In this document: positions 22,723 through 35,600 of the stretch, one piece after another
Layout: the number at the start of each line of letters is the position of its first letter
Numbering within the stretch: the first letter of the stretch is position 1
Source of the DNA: a virus
Reading direction: 5' to 3' (one strand)
Length of the DNA stretch: 42,057 bases
IMG/VR virus record: IMGVR_UViG_3300023196_001369
Coordinates: 1 to 42,057 of that record
The notes under the pieces: generated by a model
What the model saw: the letters and a program-made list of their open reading frames with translations, nothing else
Told to the model about the DNA's origin: nothing
Database searches by the model: none
Position numbers and translations under genes: made by a program

Positions 22723-23088
22723 ATGGTTACATACGTTGGATATAGCACAATTGACAGAAATGACATTAATACAGTCCTAGTAGACAAGGACTTGGCTCTT
22801 CGTGACTTAATGAATCACTTTTACACACGTAAAGGTGAAAGAGTTATGAATCCAAATTTTGGATCAATACTACCTGATTTAGTTTTTGAACCTTTAGACG
22901 ATATTACAGAACAGGCCGCGAGAGATGATGTACAAAATATTATTGACAGCGATCCGAGATGGATTTTTAGTGAAGTAAATCTAAGTAAGCCAACAGATCA
23001 TCAACTTGATATACGAGTACGTGTTGTTTACGATGACACAGGATTGGCTGAAGAACTATATTTAACATACACAAGTGAGACAACATAA
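22723..23088 (+). CDS. 25: Baseplate wedge subunit (gp25-like)
   Basis: The 121 aa match the gp25/GpW-lysozyme-like family (T4 gp25: 132 aa). The core is LMNHFYTRKGERVMNPNFGS (residues 30-49), then ILPDLVFEPLDD and the DPRW segment. It is part of the sheath-initiator platform beside gp6. The N-terminal YVGYSTID is conserved in marine gp25 proteins, so ATG 22723 is the true start despite having no ribosome binding site. It overlaps gp6 by 1 nt. Confidence 0.9.
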   Translation: MVTYVGYSTIDRNDINTVLVDKDLALRDLMNHFYTRKGERVMNPNFGSILPDLVFEPLDDITEQAARDDVQNIIDSDPRWIFSEVNLSKPTDHQLDIRVRVVYDDTGLAEELYLTYTSETT

Positions 23089-26000
23089 TGGCACAAGGCG
23101 CAAGACAGAGCAGTTTATTTGCTGCTGAAGATTTTAGTGTAATATATGAAAGTTTTGCGCAAGCAAACTTCCAAGCATACGATTTTGACACTATTAAGAA
23201 CGCAATGGTAGAGTATATAGATACTAACTACCCAGAAAATTTTAATGACTGGATTAGCTCAAGTGAGTTTACAAGTTTACTAGAATTAATGGCATTCTTG
23301 GGACACAACTTAGCGTTCCGTAATGACCTTAACTCACGTGAAAATTATTTAAGTACAGCAGAACGCAGAGATAGCGCCCTCCGCATTGCTGAATTTTTAG
23401 GATACAATCCAACACGTAATGTAGTAGCTAGTGGTTATTTAAAAATTGATAGCATCAAAACAACTGAAACAGTATACGATGTAGACGGAAACAGTCTTGC
23501 GAATGTTGATTTACAGTTTGAAGATGTTACTGATCCAACAGCATACCAAAACTTTATTACAGTAATGAACAGCATGTTTGGTAGCAGTAATCAATTTGGT
23601 ACACCATTTAGTAGAAGTGTACGTGATGGTATTACAAATGAAATTTATAGAACGACTAGCACAGGCACAGAGCCATCATACGAGTTTAACGGAAGCATTA
23701 GTGGAAGTCGAGCAGTATTTGGTGCTCACAGTTTGTATCTTAATAGCAGTACAAACCGTATTCAAGAGAAAAAACCAGATCCATATGGCGCACTTGATAT
23801 AGTATATAGAAATGACAATGGTGGATTTAGTAGTCCTGATACAGGGTTCTTCTTTGGATTTAAACAAGGCTCACTACATTTTAAAGACTTTAACATTACT
23901 GACGGATTACCAAATCTTGTACTTGATATTAACGACACTAATGTAGCAAATGGAAATATTTGGGTACAAAATGTTGATGAAATTGGACAAGTGTTGACAG
24001 ACTGGAATCAAGTTGATCGTATCTTTGGACTAAACGCAATATACAATAATATTAATAATAACTTTAGAAACATTTATACTGTATCAAGCAGAGAAGATGA
24101 CAAGATTAGTATTGTTTTTGGTGATGGATTGTTTGGTAACATACCACGTGGTATTATTCGTGTTTGGTATAGAACTGGATTAAATCGTAGTTATACATTG
24201 AACCCTGAAAGTTTTGGAGCATCATCATATTCATTTAACTATCTAGGTATTGATGGAAATACATACCGTGCTGTGCTTACGGCAAGTTTAAAATCTAGAG
24301 TAAGTAATGCTAGTCAACGTGAAAGTTTACAAAGCATTAAAGACAATGCTGGTAGATTCCATAGTACACAGGATAGACTTGTTACAGCAGAAGACTATAG
24401 TATTTTCCCATTAACAGTAAGCGAAAACATTCGCAAGATTAAGAGTATTAACCGTGTACACAGTGGACACAGTCGCTTTAGAGATTTCAATGATCCAACT
24501 GGTAGTTATAGTGATGCTATACAGTTTTTAGATGATGGATATCTATATAGAGAAGACGTAGCAGCTCGTAGTGTAGTTAGTTTGCCAACAAATTTAAACA
24601 GTGAGCAAACATACAGTAGATTTATTAAGCCACTGTTAGATAATCCAGAAGTTAAAAACTTCTTTTATGATAGACAGTATTATGGACCAGATGGATCCTT
24701 TACACCAGCCAGTCAATACACCAATACAACTGATAATGTTGTTTTCCACAATGCGGACGGCAGTGCGCTAAACACATTCCGTTGGAATCAAGTTACTAAA
24801 GGCGCAAACACAAGTACAGGATACTTAACTGACGACACTAGTACTATACAACGTGTTAAGACCAATGGTGTTGCTCCTATGAATAAAATTGATATAAACT
24901 CAATCATTGAGTTTGTAACTCCTCCTTATAAAATTGGATACATCAGTAATATTAAAATAACCTCCGCAGGCAGTGGATACACATCATCCCCAACAGTCAC
25001 GATAACTGGCGCCGGAACAGGAGCAACTGGTACAGCAAATATTGATGGCAGCGGAAATTTAATTAGTATTACTATTACAAATGCTGGACTAAGTTATGAT
25101 AGTGCCACAAGCATTACTCTTACTGGCGGCGGCGGTGCGGGCGCAACAGCAACGGCTGTGGTATCAAGTGCTAATACAAAATGGGTAAGAGTAACTGGAA
25201 TTTATAATGATGGATTGGGAATTGACAACAGTGTCGGTACAACAACAGGTATTGACTTGAATGGCCGTGGCAGTATTACTATCAGTGGAGTTATTCCAAG
25301 CGGCGCTCGTATTAAGCGTATCTTGCCAAGCTGGGCTAACGACTTAACTAGTACTATTAAAACTGATGTACTTAATCTTATTACAAACAACAACAGTTTT
25401 GGCTTACGTTATGATGCCGCAACACAGGCTTGGGCAATAGTTACTGGCAGTAATTTAGTTACTAATTCACTTACAAATAACAATCCAAGTAGTTGGAATA
25501 GAACATATGAAGGTGATACAAACGGTACAGGTCTTGACAACAGTTGGATTATAAGACTAAACTATACCTCATCACAGTGGGAAATTGTAACACGTAAGAC
25601 ACGTTATATATTTGGTAGTGATGAGCAAATTAAGTTTGCTAACTTAAACTTCGCTGAAACATTTAGCAGTGAAACACTGAAGCCAAGTATGGACAATATT
25701 AAAGTACTAGGCATTAACAGTAAAAGTAAATCAAACAGTCTACCAATTGGATCAGATTACACTATGAACGCATTTGGATACTTTACATACCCAGATGGAT
25801 ATACTGATCCTAATAAAATTAGACTAACATTATCAAGTCCTACTAATGATGGGTTTCCAGTAAATCCAAGTGCTTTTCATGATATTGTTGGAGATGAAAC
25901 AATCTCACTTAGTGAAAAAGTTGTTGATGGTTTTGCTTACACGGTACATGATGCTAGTGGCGGAACATCAGTAACTGGTCGCAGTGGATTGGCGAGCAAG

Positions 26001-26627
26001 TATACAAGAATTGCTGATGTTAACCAAGTTATTGATCCAGCAACAACCAACATTATTGATACATATGTATTGTTATCAACATACGAAACTAGTTTTAGAA
26101 CATGGGCAAAATATGATGGTAGAGGATATACTAAACCAAACCCGCCAACTATCTCTTCACTAAACGACATGTTTAAAAGTTTAGACAATAAAAAATCAAT
26201 CAGTGACCAAGTTATCTATCGCCCAGTTAAGTACAAAATACTGTTTGGTGATTTAGCTAGTAGTGAACTACAAGCCAAATTCAATGTAACTAAAACTGCT
26301 AACTCTACACTAAGTGATACTGAAATTAAGCAAGAAGTAATCCGTTTGGTTAATCAATATTTTAGTATTGATAATTGGGACTTTGGAGATACATTTTATT
26401 TTACTGAACTAGCAGCATTCATTCACAATAATACAGTTGGACAAGTAGCGCAGATTAATATCGAATCAGTAGACAATCAAGCAAAACCAAACGCTTTATT
26501 CGAAATAATTAGTGACAGCGATGAATTATTTTTACCAGTTATAGCAACCAGCAACGTTACTGTAAGTAAGAGTACAGTTTTTAATCCTACATCAATAGCA
26601 GCAAATACCGGAGTTAATATTAAATGA
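23088..26627 (+). CDS. 6: Baseplate wedge subunit (gp6-like), enlarged
   Basis: Wedge ring protein of the baseplate. The N-terminus is typical gp6 (YIDTNYPENFNDWISSSEF, AFLGHNLAFRNDLNSREN, ERRDSALRIAEFLGYNP), and the C-terminal core returns after residue about 1030 (VIYRPVKYKILFGD...). At 1179 aa it is nearly twice T4 gp6 (660). Part of the excess is a Gly/Thr-rich beta insertion at about residues 617-700 with SAGSGYTSSPTVTITGAG, a module also present in the giant protein next door. It overlaps that gene by 4 nt (ATGA). Confidence 0.9.
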   Translation: MAQGARQSSLFAAEDFSVIYESFAQANFQAYDFDTIKNAMVEYIDTNYPENFNDWISSSEFTSLLELMAFLGHNLAFRNDLNSRENYLSTAERRDSALRIAEFLGYNPTRNVVASGYLKIDSIKTTETVYDVDGNSLANVDLQFEDVTDPTAYQNFITVMNSMFGSSNQFGTPFSRSVRDGITNEIYRTTSTGTEPSYEFNGSISGSRAVFGAHSLYLNSSTNRIQEKKPDPYGALDIVYRNDNGGFSSPDTGFFFGFKQGSLHFKDFNITDGLPNLVLDINDTNVANGNIWVQNVDEIGQVLTDWNQVDRIFGLNAIYNNINNNFRNIYTVSSREDDKISIVFGDGLFGNIPRGIIRVWYRTGLNRSYTLNPESFGASSYSFNYLGIDGNTYRAVLTASLKSRVSNASQRESLQSIKDNAGRFHSTQDRLVTAEDYSIFPLTVSENIRKIKSINRVHSGHSRFRDFNDPTGSYSDAIQFLDDGYLYREDVAARSVVSLPTNLNSEQTYSRFIKPLLDNPEVKNFFYDRQYYGPDGSFTPASQYTNTTDNVVFHNADGSALNTFRWNQVTKGANTSTGYLTDDTSTIQRVKTNGVAPMNKIDINSIIEFVTPPYKIGYISNIKITSAGSGYTSSPTVTITGAGTGATGTANIDGSGNLISITITNAGLSYDSATSITLTGGGGAGATATAVVSSANTKWVRVTGIYNDGLGIDNSVGTTTGIDLNGRGSITISGVIPSGARIKRILPSWANDLTSTIKTDVLNLITNNNSFGLRYDAATQAWAIVTGSNLVTNSLTNNNPSSWNRTYEGDTNGTGLDNSWIIRLNYTSSQWEIVTRKTRYIFGSDEQIKFANLNFAETFSSETLKPSMDNIKVLGINSKSKSNSLPIGSDYTMNAFGYFTYPDGYTDPNKIRLTLSSPTNDGFPVNPSAFHDIVGDETISLSEKVVDGFAYTVHDASGGTSVTGRSGLASKYTRIADVNQVIDPATTNIIDTYVLLSTYETSFRTWAKYDGRGYTKPNPPTISSLNDMFKSLDNKKSISDQVIYRPVKYKILFGDLASSELQAKFNVTKTANSTLSDTEIKQEVIRLVNQYFSIDNWDFGDTFYFTELAAFIHNNTVGQVAQINIESVDNQAKPNALFEIISDSDELFLPVIATSNVTVSKSTVFNPTSIAANTGVNIK

Positions 26628-29600
26628 ACAAGTTCCACGCCAACCCAATTATAGCGAAGATATCTACTAGACCTGGCGAAAGTTCTGAGTATGTTGGTAC
26701 ACGAAATACTGTAGATTTACTTCCAGCAATTTTCCAAACAACTGTTAACAAAAAGTTTTTAAACAGTACTCTTGAACAGTTAATGTCAAGTGGCAGTATG
26801 GAAGCTGTTAACTATTACTTGGGCGATACACAAAATAAAGATGTCGCTGCTGACAGATATATATCTGACAACAGAGCAGCAACTAACTATCAATTTGTGC
26901 CTGGCGGAGTTGTTCGTGATCAAGACCAAAACATTACTGAAGCAATGACATATGACGACTTAATTGACATATTAAAATATAATGAAGTAGACACTGCTAA
27001 CACAAACGGTATTTTTAACGAAACTGGTTATACATTGGACTTGCCAATTGACTATGATATGTTTATTAACTATCATCATTACTTTTGGTTAGTAGATTTC
27101 TTGCCAGTGTGTGTAGCTGAAGCAACTGTATCTGATCCAATCGCAATAGATGATATTGTTGGACAGCCGTACTATAAAACACCAACATTGACAAATAACA
27201 AACAACTAGGCTTATTAAACGGTATGCGAGTTAAGTTTACTGGTGCCAATGTAACTGGAAATAGTGATTATACTGTTGATGATATTTACATCGTGGATGG
27301 GGTTGGTACTAGTATACAACTTACTCGACAGTTTGATGGAACTGGTGCTTTTGGTTATGGAAAAAGAGTATGGTTTAATGATACTATATATGGTGTACAA
27401 GAACCAAGTCAGTGGGATGGTAGTGAAACTGATTTTGTTTATCCAAATTATGATCTCACTGAATACGAAGTATTAAGCAGAGATTATGTGGTGGAAGAAC
27501 GCCAGTCTTTAGACCAAAGTGCTTGGAGTAGACGTAACTTATGGTTACATGAAGAAACTGTATCTGCCATTTGTATATTCAATGACGTAACAGCAAGTGA
27601 TTTTACGCTGGATAAATTCCGTGGTGTTCGACCAATTATTGCGTTTAGAGCTAGCATTGAAAAATACAACTTCGCCAAATCTTCTATAGGTAGTATTACA
27701 CATATTGTAGATAATGTCAATGACCCATCTACTGAAATTATTGGTGTTACTAACTGGAATTTAGCAGAACAAACAATTACTGAATTATGGGATACTATTG
27801 GTTACCAATTTGGATCAAGTATTAAATTGGTTAGCAATGGTGTTTCAAGTTTTTGGAATTGTATAAAAACACATACTACTAGTAAAAACCCAAGTTATAC
27901 GGAAAATGCTGAATATTGGAGTCGGGTACAAGCACGTACACTTCAGAACGATGATACTATTTTATTTTTAAACCCAACAAATGTTAGTTATAGTAATAAT
28001 ATCTATACAGTACAAGTAGATGGTAGTAATGTTGTTACTGGGCTTACTCAACTATATGGAGACAGCTCAACTACGGTACCTACTCATGCTGGTGTTAATG
28101 TTAGAATAGGCTATAACAATGTATTAGGAGAAACTTATCCTAACAACATCTACAGTGGTAGTGAATGGTACTGGGACGGAAATGCTTGGGTATATGCTCA
28201 ACAAAAAACTAGTCGGAGTCAGGGCATTAAGTTTAACTTATATGATACCAATAGTACGTTACTTAACAACGCCACTACGTATCCAAACAATGACTTTGCT
28301 GGTGATTACATTTTTAACTATGGTAGTACTGACGCCACAAATGTTGACACTGCTCTTGGATTTAGTCCAAGATATGTAGATTATGGTAATGAACCAGGAC
28401 TAAGTTTTGATCTTGAACTTGGCAGTAAACGATATAATTATATTAATCTAAACTCAACAGATTCAACAGCAAACAGTGATGCTGCTAATACTTCTGAAAT
28501 ATTGGGATATTACTACTATAAAAAACTTAGTGATAGTTCTTATCATAATGGTTGGGTAACTGTTCGTGGACAACAACCTGTTAAAAAACATATACAAAAA
28601 ACTGTAACAGACACAAAACCAATTGTAATTGATATTGGTACGTCTGACATTGAATCATCTGATACATTTAAGATATCAAAACGCAATGATAAATTACAAG
28701 TGTTCCAGTGGAATAGTACACACACTACAGCAGATTTAGAACGTGTCAACGGATTAAATCCAGCACTCTTTGTTGATAGAACAAAAACATATAATATATC
28801 AACAATCTTTGATATTAGTGACCTAGAGTTTGTAAACACAGACGGCACAGCGTTAACTAATGTAACGCTTAGTACACCTGTTGGTAATACTCGTACATTA
28901 ACTGTAACTAATTCCTTTGTTGATGAAACAATTGTATATCGACTTGTTAGTGATAACAGTGTAAGTGGATTAATATATGTAAACAGTAATTCAATACCAG
29001 ACAACCTAACAGTTACAAAAAATGGTGAACCGTATACTGTGTATACATTAGCTGATAACAAGATAACTATTCCAGGTGGATTTCCTATTGATGATCTTTT
29101 TGATGTAGTTTGGCATACTAACGATAATATTACACAAGGTACTAACATGCCAGCTGATACGCATGTATTAAATCCACAAAATGAAGTACTAACTGATGTT
29201 AGTTTTGGCGATATGTTATCACACATGCAGAAACAGATGCAAAGTATCCCTGGATTTACTGGTAGTTTCTTTGGAGTTAACAACTATAGACATTTACCAC
29301 ATGTACATGAATTTGGCGGCACTATTCGTCAGCAACCATACTCAACAGAACTAATAAATCAAACATCAATGTTCACTGATACAAATATGTTTAGTAGTAT
29401 TAAGTTTGCTATGAATAGTTACAGTAACTTTAAGCTGCAATTCATACAAAAGTGTACACAGCTACATAGCACACTTGACACCACAGTTAGTGTTATATCA
29501 CTAGTTGACCAAGCATTAACTAGTATGAATATTGGAAAAACACGTAACGATTTATTTGCTAATAGTGAGATGGTAAAATACAAAGAGTATGAAGAAATTA

Positions 29601-32600
29601 ACAGTAGTTGGACCGCAAGTGATTCACCTGTATTTAATTTACCACAAACTATTAATACGTATGATGATACTAGTAATCATATACAAATAAGTATACGTGA
29701 AGGCGACGGAGCTACTGGTACACAATGGCGTTCTCTTGTTAAGGATCAAGACTATACTATTACACAAAATAAACTAACTATTACTGCTAGTGTTACATAT
29801 GATAGTACTGGCAACGTATTGGTTAATGCCAAATGGTACCCGTTAACAAGTCCTAGTTTTGTACCACCAAGCGCAGTTAAACTAGGATTATTAGACAAAT
29901 ATAGTTTAGAAGTAGACGCAAATAATATATACGGACACGATGGATCAATAACTCTTCGCAAGGGTACTGAGTTGTATAATAGAAATTCATCAGGCTTTAA
30001 TATTGTAGATGCTGTGTTGTTTGAGTTTGAAACTCGAGTGTTCAATAACTTAGATAATGTTTCAACTGTAAGCTACAAAAAGAATATGCCGTTGGCAAGT
30101 CGTCCAAACAGGTATAACTGGACGGATTTAACTGAAGCATTGCGCAGTACCTTTAACAAATGGAAAACTAAAAACAATGTTACTAGTTTACATGATGCTA
30201 CTGAGTACAGTGTTGGAGACAAATTTACTTGGAACTACAGTAGTGTAACACCAAATATTGGTGGTTGGAGAGGTATCTATACTTACTACTTCAATACAGA
30301 TCGTCCTCATACACATCCTTGGGAAATGTTTGGTTATAATACAAAACCAAGTTGGTGGGATACAAATTATAGTTGGACAGACCCAACTAAACGAACAGCA
30401 TTGATTTCAGCATTAGAATCTGGTCATTCAAACGATCCAGCGTTAAGTCCAAAAAAATATTCCCTAACATATTCTTATAGTGCTTATGATTGGCAAACTG
30501 ATACTCTAGTAACAACTGGCGGAGTATTAAATGATCCAGTGACCGCAAATGTTGTTGCATCACCAACAGCATCACAAGCAATGGCTGAAATGGTGTTTGG
30601 TGATTGGGGTACTGTTGAAAATAACTGGCGTCAATCAAGTGATTATAAAATTGCGTTATTTTACGCATTACTTAAATTGCGTCCATTAAAAATAACAAAC
30701 GATTATTTCCGTAGTAAATCAAGATCAGTAAGAAGTTTTAACACAATACAAACATTGTTTACTGATACAAAAATGTTAGGTAATAATAAGTTAGTACAAC
30801 TATCAAATAAAGATTATGAAGATAACATTGTAGAATTAGTTACTATTAAAGATGGCGGGAGTGGGTATGCAAGTGCGCCGCCACTTAGCGTGTTCAGTAA
30901 CTTTGGCAACGGCGCATTATTACAAGCAACAATCGACAGTGGTGTTATTACCTCAGTGGCAGTTACTAATCCAGGTGGCAATTATCAAACAGTACCAGCA
31001 GTAATACCTGATTCTGGTTCTGCTACATTTAATGTATTCCTAGCTTCAGGTGCTAGACGTTATACAGCTGGATTAAACAACGCAGTGGTTAATTTTGCTC
31101 AGTATAATAACACATCGGTTTCAATAATTGAAGATCGCTTTAAAAATTATACTACTAATCCAATTATCAAAGCTGGTGGGTTTATTAACAGCAATCAAGA
31201 GATTATTCTTGAGAGTAGTCAAGATAAAGGCCGTGTCAATATTCCAGAGGAAAACATTAACACAGTGCTGTACACTAGTCAACCAAAAGAAGAACTATTT
31301 TTTGGTGCTATTAAAATAACAAAAGTATCTGATGGTTATCAAGTAGCAGGTTATGACACCACTAAGCAAACCTTTTCATACTTTAAACCAAATAAAGATT
31401 CTGGCAGAGTAATAGTTAATGCTGGCAATACAAGAGTTGACAAATACAAATATCATTCAAGTGATGTCAGTTTACTAGATTACAATACAGTATTAAGTAG
31501 TATACAAGATTTGTATGAATTTATAATTGGACATGGCTTATACTTAGAAAGTAAAGGCTGGACAGCAACTTGGCCAAGTACTGGAGGCAACACAGTAATT
31601 TGGTCTGAAACAGCAAAAGTAACTGATATACACTATGCTATACCAAATGTTACAAAAATAGAAGTTAAAGAAATTTCAAACGGATACTTTAGTAATATCA
31701 CTAACAAGTTTGATGGACAACACAATGTAGTAAGCAAAGCTGGACTACAAATACAAAACAACAAACTTATTATTACTCGTGATGTAATTGGCGAGGACGA
31801 TGCGGTTACTATAATTGAAGCCAGAGCTGGCACAGAAATTTATGGTGTCCGCTTATATCGTGTTGAAATAGAGCATGCAATGGTTATAGATAATGAATCA
31901 AACTTTGATGATTTAATTTATAATCCAGCACTTGGCGTACGTCATAAAAGAGTTATCTGGAGAGGTAGCCGTAGTAAAAACTGGAATGGTAAACTATTTG
32001 CTCCAGGTTACATTGTAAACGGAGACAATGTTGTACCTAACTTTGATACAGTAGCTAATGAAATTGATCAGTACTACGGTCCTGGCAATACATTAAGCAA
32101 CCAACAGCAAGTTGACGCAGCAAGATTTAATACTGGATATAACAAGCCAGCATGGAACGATATTGTTGGACTAGATGATGACACCTTATTCAACTTTGTT
32201 AAAGGTACTCGTAAGTACAGAGGCACACGCCACGCACTAAACGCATTTATGCGCAACACAGCTTTATTTGGTACATTGTCAACAGCAACAGTACATGAGG
32301 AATGGGCAATACGCACTGCTGATTATGGTGACACACGTAGTAGAAATACTCTAGAGTTTGAACTAACAAAAGATTTAATGAAAACAAATCCACAACCAGT
32401 ACGCTTCAGCTCCACGGAGCTGAATGACGTTCTAAGTGATATCATCATTGATGTAGACTTTAATAGTCCACTGCTAGTTAACGGCGCACCAGGAAATAAC
32501 TTTACAACTAGACCAGCAAAAACATTTAACTATACAACTATAGAACAAGAAAATATATACGCAAATGATTTCGTTACAGCAGGGCTGCCGTTGTTGACTG

Positions 32601-35600
32601 AAACAGATTACCGTGTATTGAATAAAGATGACTTTGTACAATTTCCAACAGAAGTAAAAGAAGCATATAACTTTGATGGTAACTGGAGAGATATCGAGCA
32701 ATGGGATAACAAAACAGCATACAAGTTTCAAGACAAAGTAATATATGCTGGTAGAGTATGGGAAATGAAAGATCCTGATGGCACAAGTGGACTCACAAAA
32801 CCAAATGACCCTATTGAAACAACTGCTACTGTAACACTCCCAGTTATTCCTAATACAGGCGAAACGGTCGTTATTGATGGAACAACTGTCAACTTACAGC
32901 AAACAACTAACACAACTACTTTTGGTACTATCAATATAACTGGAACACAAGACATTAACACTACTGATGTTGTTGTTGACAATTCAACGCTTGTACTAGG
33001 GTCAACTAGTACAAATGCTAGAACAGTTACATTTGATAGTACATCTACAAGTACTGAATATAATGATGTTAGTATTGTTGGTGATATAATAAATCCACAA
33101 ATTGAAGGCAGCGCAACAAAGACGTTAATTATTGAAAGCACTACTATTGACTTTGATGAAACAGAAACACTTGCGTCTAATATAGATGCTAATACAGCAT
33201 TTACAAACGCCTTTACCAACAGTTGGACTACCAACACATCAAATATTTTTACAACTTCTTCTGCTAGATGTACTGTAATCAACGCCTTGCGTACCGCATA
33301 CATTAGTGGGAACAGTAGCGCAGCATGGGTTTCTTGGTTAGGAGATTACTTTAACACTAGTAACGCAGGACTAAACATAACACAGCTTGTTACAGAAATT
33401 TCAGCATCACCAGCTTGGGAAGCAGAACTCACTGCTCTAGTTGAAAATGATGTAACTATTATTAATAGTATACTAAACAGAACTTATGTAGCTGCTGATG
33501 TAGCGGCGGGCACTGAAACTGTAACTGCGCAAGATATTATTGATGCGCAAACTGCGATGGCTAGTGGAACATATGTAACCGCAACTAAAAATTGGTTAGT
33601 AGCAAACCCAACTACGTCATTTACTACAAATACAATAATATTAGCTTCAACCGCAACATTGTTTAAGACATATAGCTTAACACAAATTATTGATAAAATT
33701 AATGCTGAAGGCATAGCAAATACAACAGCAAGCAACAGTAATAACCGTCTTGCCATTACAAAAACAACAACCACACCAAATACTGAGTTTACACTCACAG
33801 TTAGCGTTGGCACTGCCAACGCTGAAGTAGGATTTAGTACTGTTGGAGCAACTACTGAAACAAGTAGTGGTACAATTGTATCAAATAGTCCAAACTTAAC
33901 ATTAGCACAAGTTGTTAACGCAATTAATAACGCAAACGTCACTGGCATTACTGCTCAAGCAGGTGGTGTTAATAATAACGTATTACAGCTTAACAGTAAT
34001 AATGAAACATTATATATTGGCGCAGGATCAGCAAATACTACAATTGGCCTAAGTGGCGGTATTACTAACGCACCAATAACAACCACAACAGTTTCAGCTA
34101 CAGTTGATCTTAACTCAATAATTAATATTATCAATAACGCCACAATCAGTGGCATTGGTGCTAGCAATAGTAATAATAGACTTAAATTAACAAGTACTAA
34201 CTCTACATTAATTATTGGATCAGGTACTGCTAATACTACATTAGGCTTGACAGCACAAACACTTAGTGCTACACAAACAACAACAAGTAACATCTTTAAT
34301 GCGTTTGTTGGAAGTGACGGCAATCAAGTCTTCCAACAAATGACCAATGATCCTCATATTTTTAGTATTTGGCTTGCAGATAATGTTGGCGACAATGACA
34401 GTAACAGTGGCTATGCGGTATATCAAACAATGGATTTTGGTATGAGTATTACCAAAGCATGTGCTGGTATAAATGATGCTGACGATGCGCTGATTTCAGT
34501 TAAACTTAGTGATGGAAATATACAAGCACATAACCTTGCTGCTGATGATTATGTGTTCATTACAGGCAGTAATACAGTGCCTAGTATTGATGGAATACAT
34601 CGTGTTACCGCAGTTAGTTCAAGTAACATACTTACATTTTATATTGATGAATATATTCAAGAAGAAGGAACAGTTGGTAATATCTATCCGTTACGCAATG
34701 TTAGGTTCGCTGATTTTAACACACTCGATAACAATACTAATAGTACAGTAAACGGTGTTTTCAAATATAATTTTGAAGGATTTAGACAAAATAATCAGCA
34801 GACACCAAAGTATGCGTTTGTTGACGATGATGGTAATGGTAGTCCAGCAGTTTATAGATGGACAGGTAGCTATACTAATAATACTGGGCATACTGGTACT
34901 AGCTGGACAAAAGTTAGAGAAAGTGCTCCACAAGCACGTAATGATCTTATTGAAAGTGTGAAACTTTATGACGCCTACACAAAAAGTACCATCACACAAC
35001 TTGAAATATTTGATCCAGCTAAAGGAATCATCCCAGGATTTATTGACGAAGAAATTGATTTTATACTAACTGCTGACATAGCAAGTTACAATTACAATAC
35101 AGTTAATGGATTTAATGAAAACACCAAGTCTTGGACAACTGAGCAAGTTGGATTACGTTGGTGGGATATTAAAACTTCTGTATATGTTGATTATGAACAA
35201 AGCAGTATTGATTACAAACAAGCATACTGGGCTAGATTATTTGACGGCGCAAGTATTGATGTGTATGAATGGACTCGTAGTAGTGTTCCACCTGAAGAAT
35301 GGAAAACACTTGTTGATAGAGGCGGAGTTATTGATGGGAACCCAGCAAGTGGAACTCCGCTAAGTGTTGACATTGATAATGAAACTGTGTATAATTGGAC
35401 AGAGGAAAAGTTTTACAACAGTCAATCTAAACGTACAGAGAAAAGCTACTTCTTCTGGGTTAAAGAAAAACAAAACGCAACAACCAAACGTAACTATAAC
35501 ACATACCAGCTGGCTAGACTATTAGAAAATCCAAGTTCGTTTAATATTAGTTGGGCAGCGGCTGCTGGCAGTAGTGAATTATTATTGTCAAATATTGACT

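Noticed and set aside
32728-34323. Several minus-strand frames of 120-190 codons opposite the giant gene
   Set aside because: The plus frame is continuous and repeat-structured; these antisense frames are hydrophobic shadows of its Thr/Asn-rich codons.
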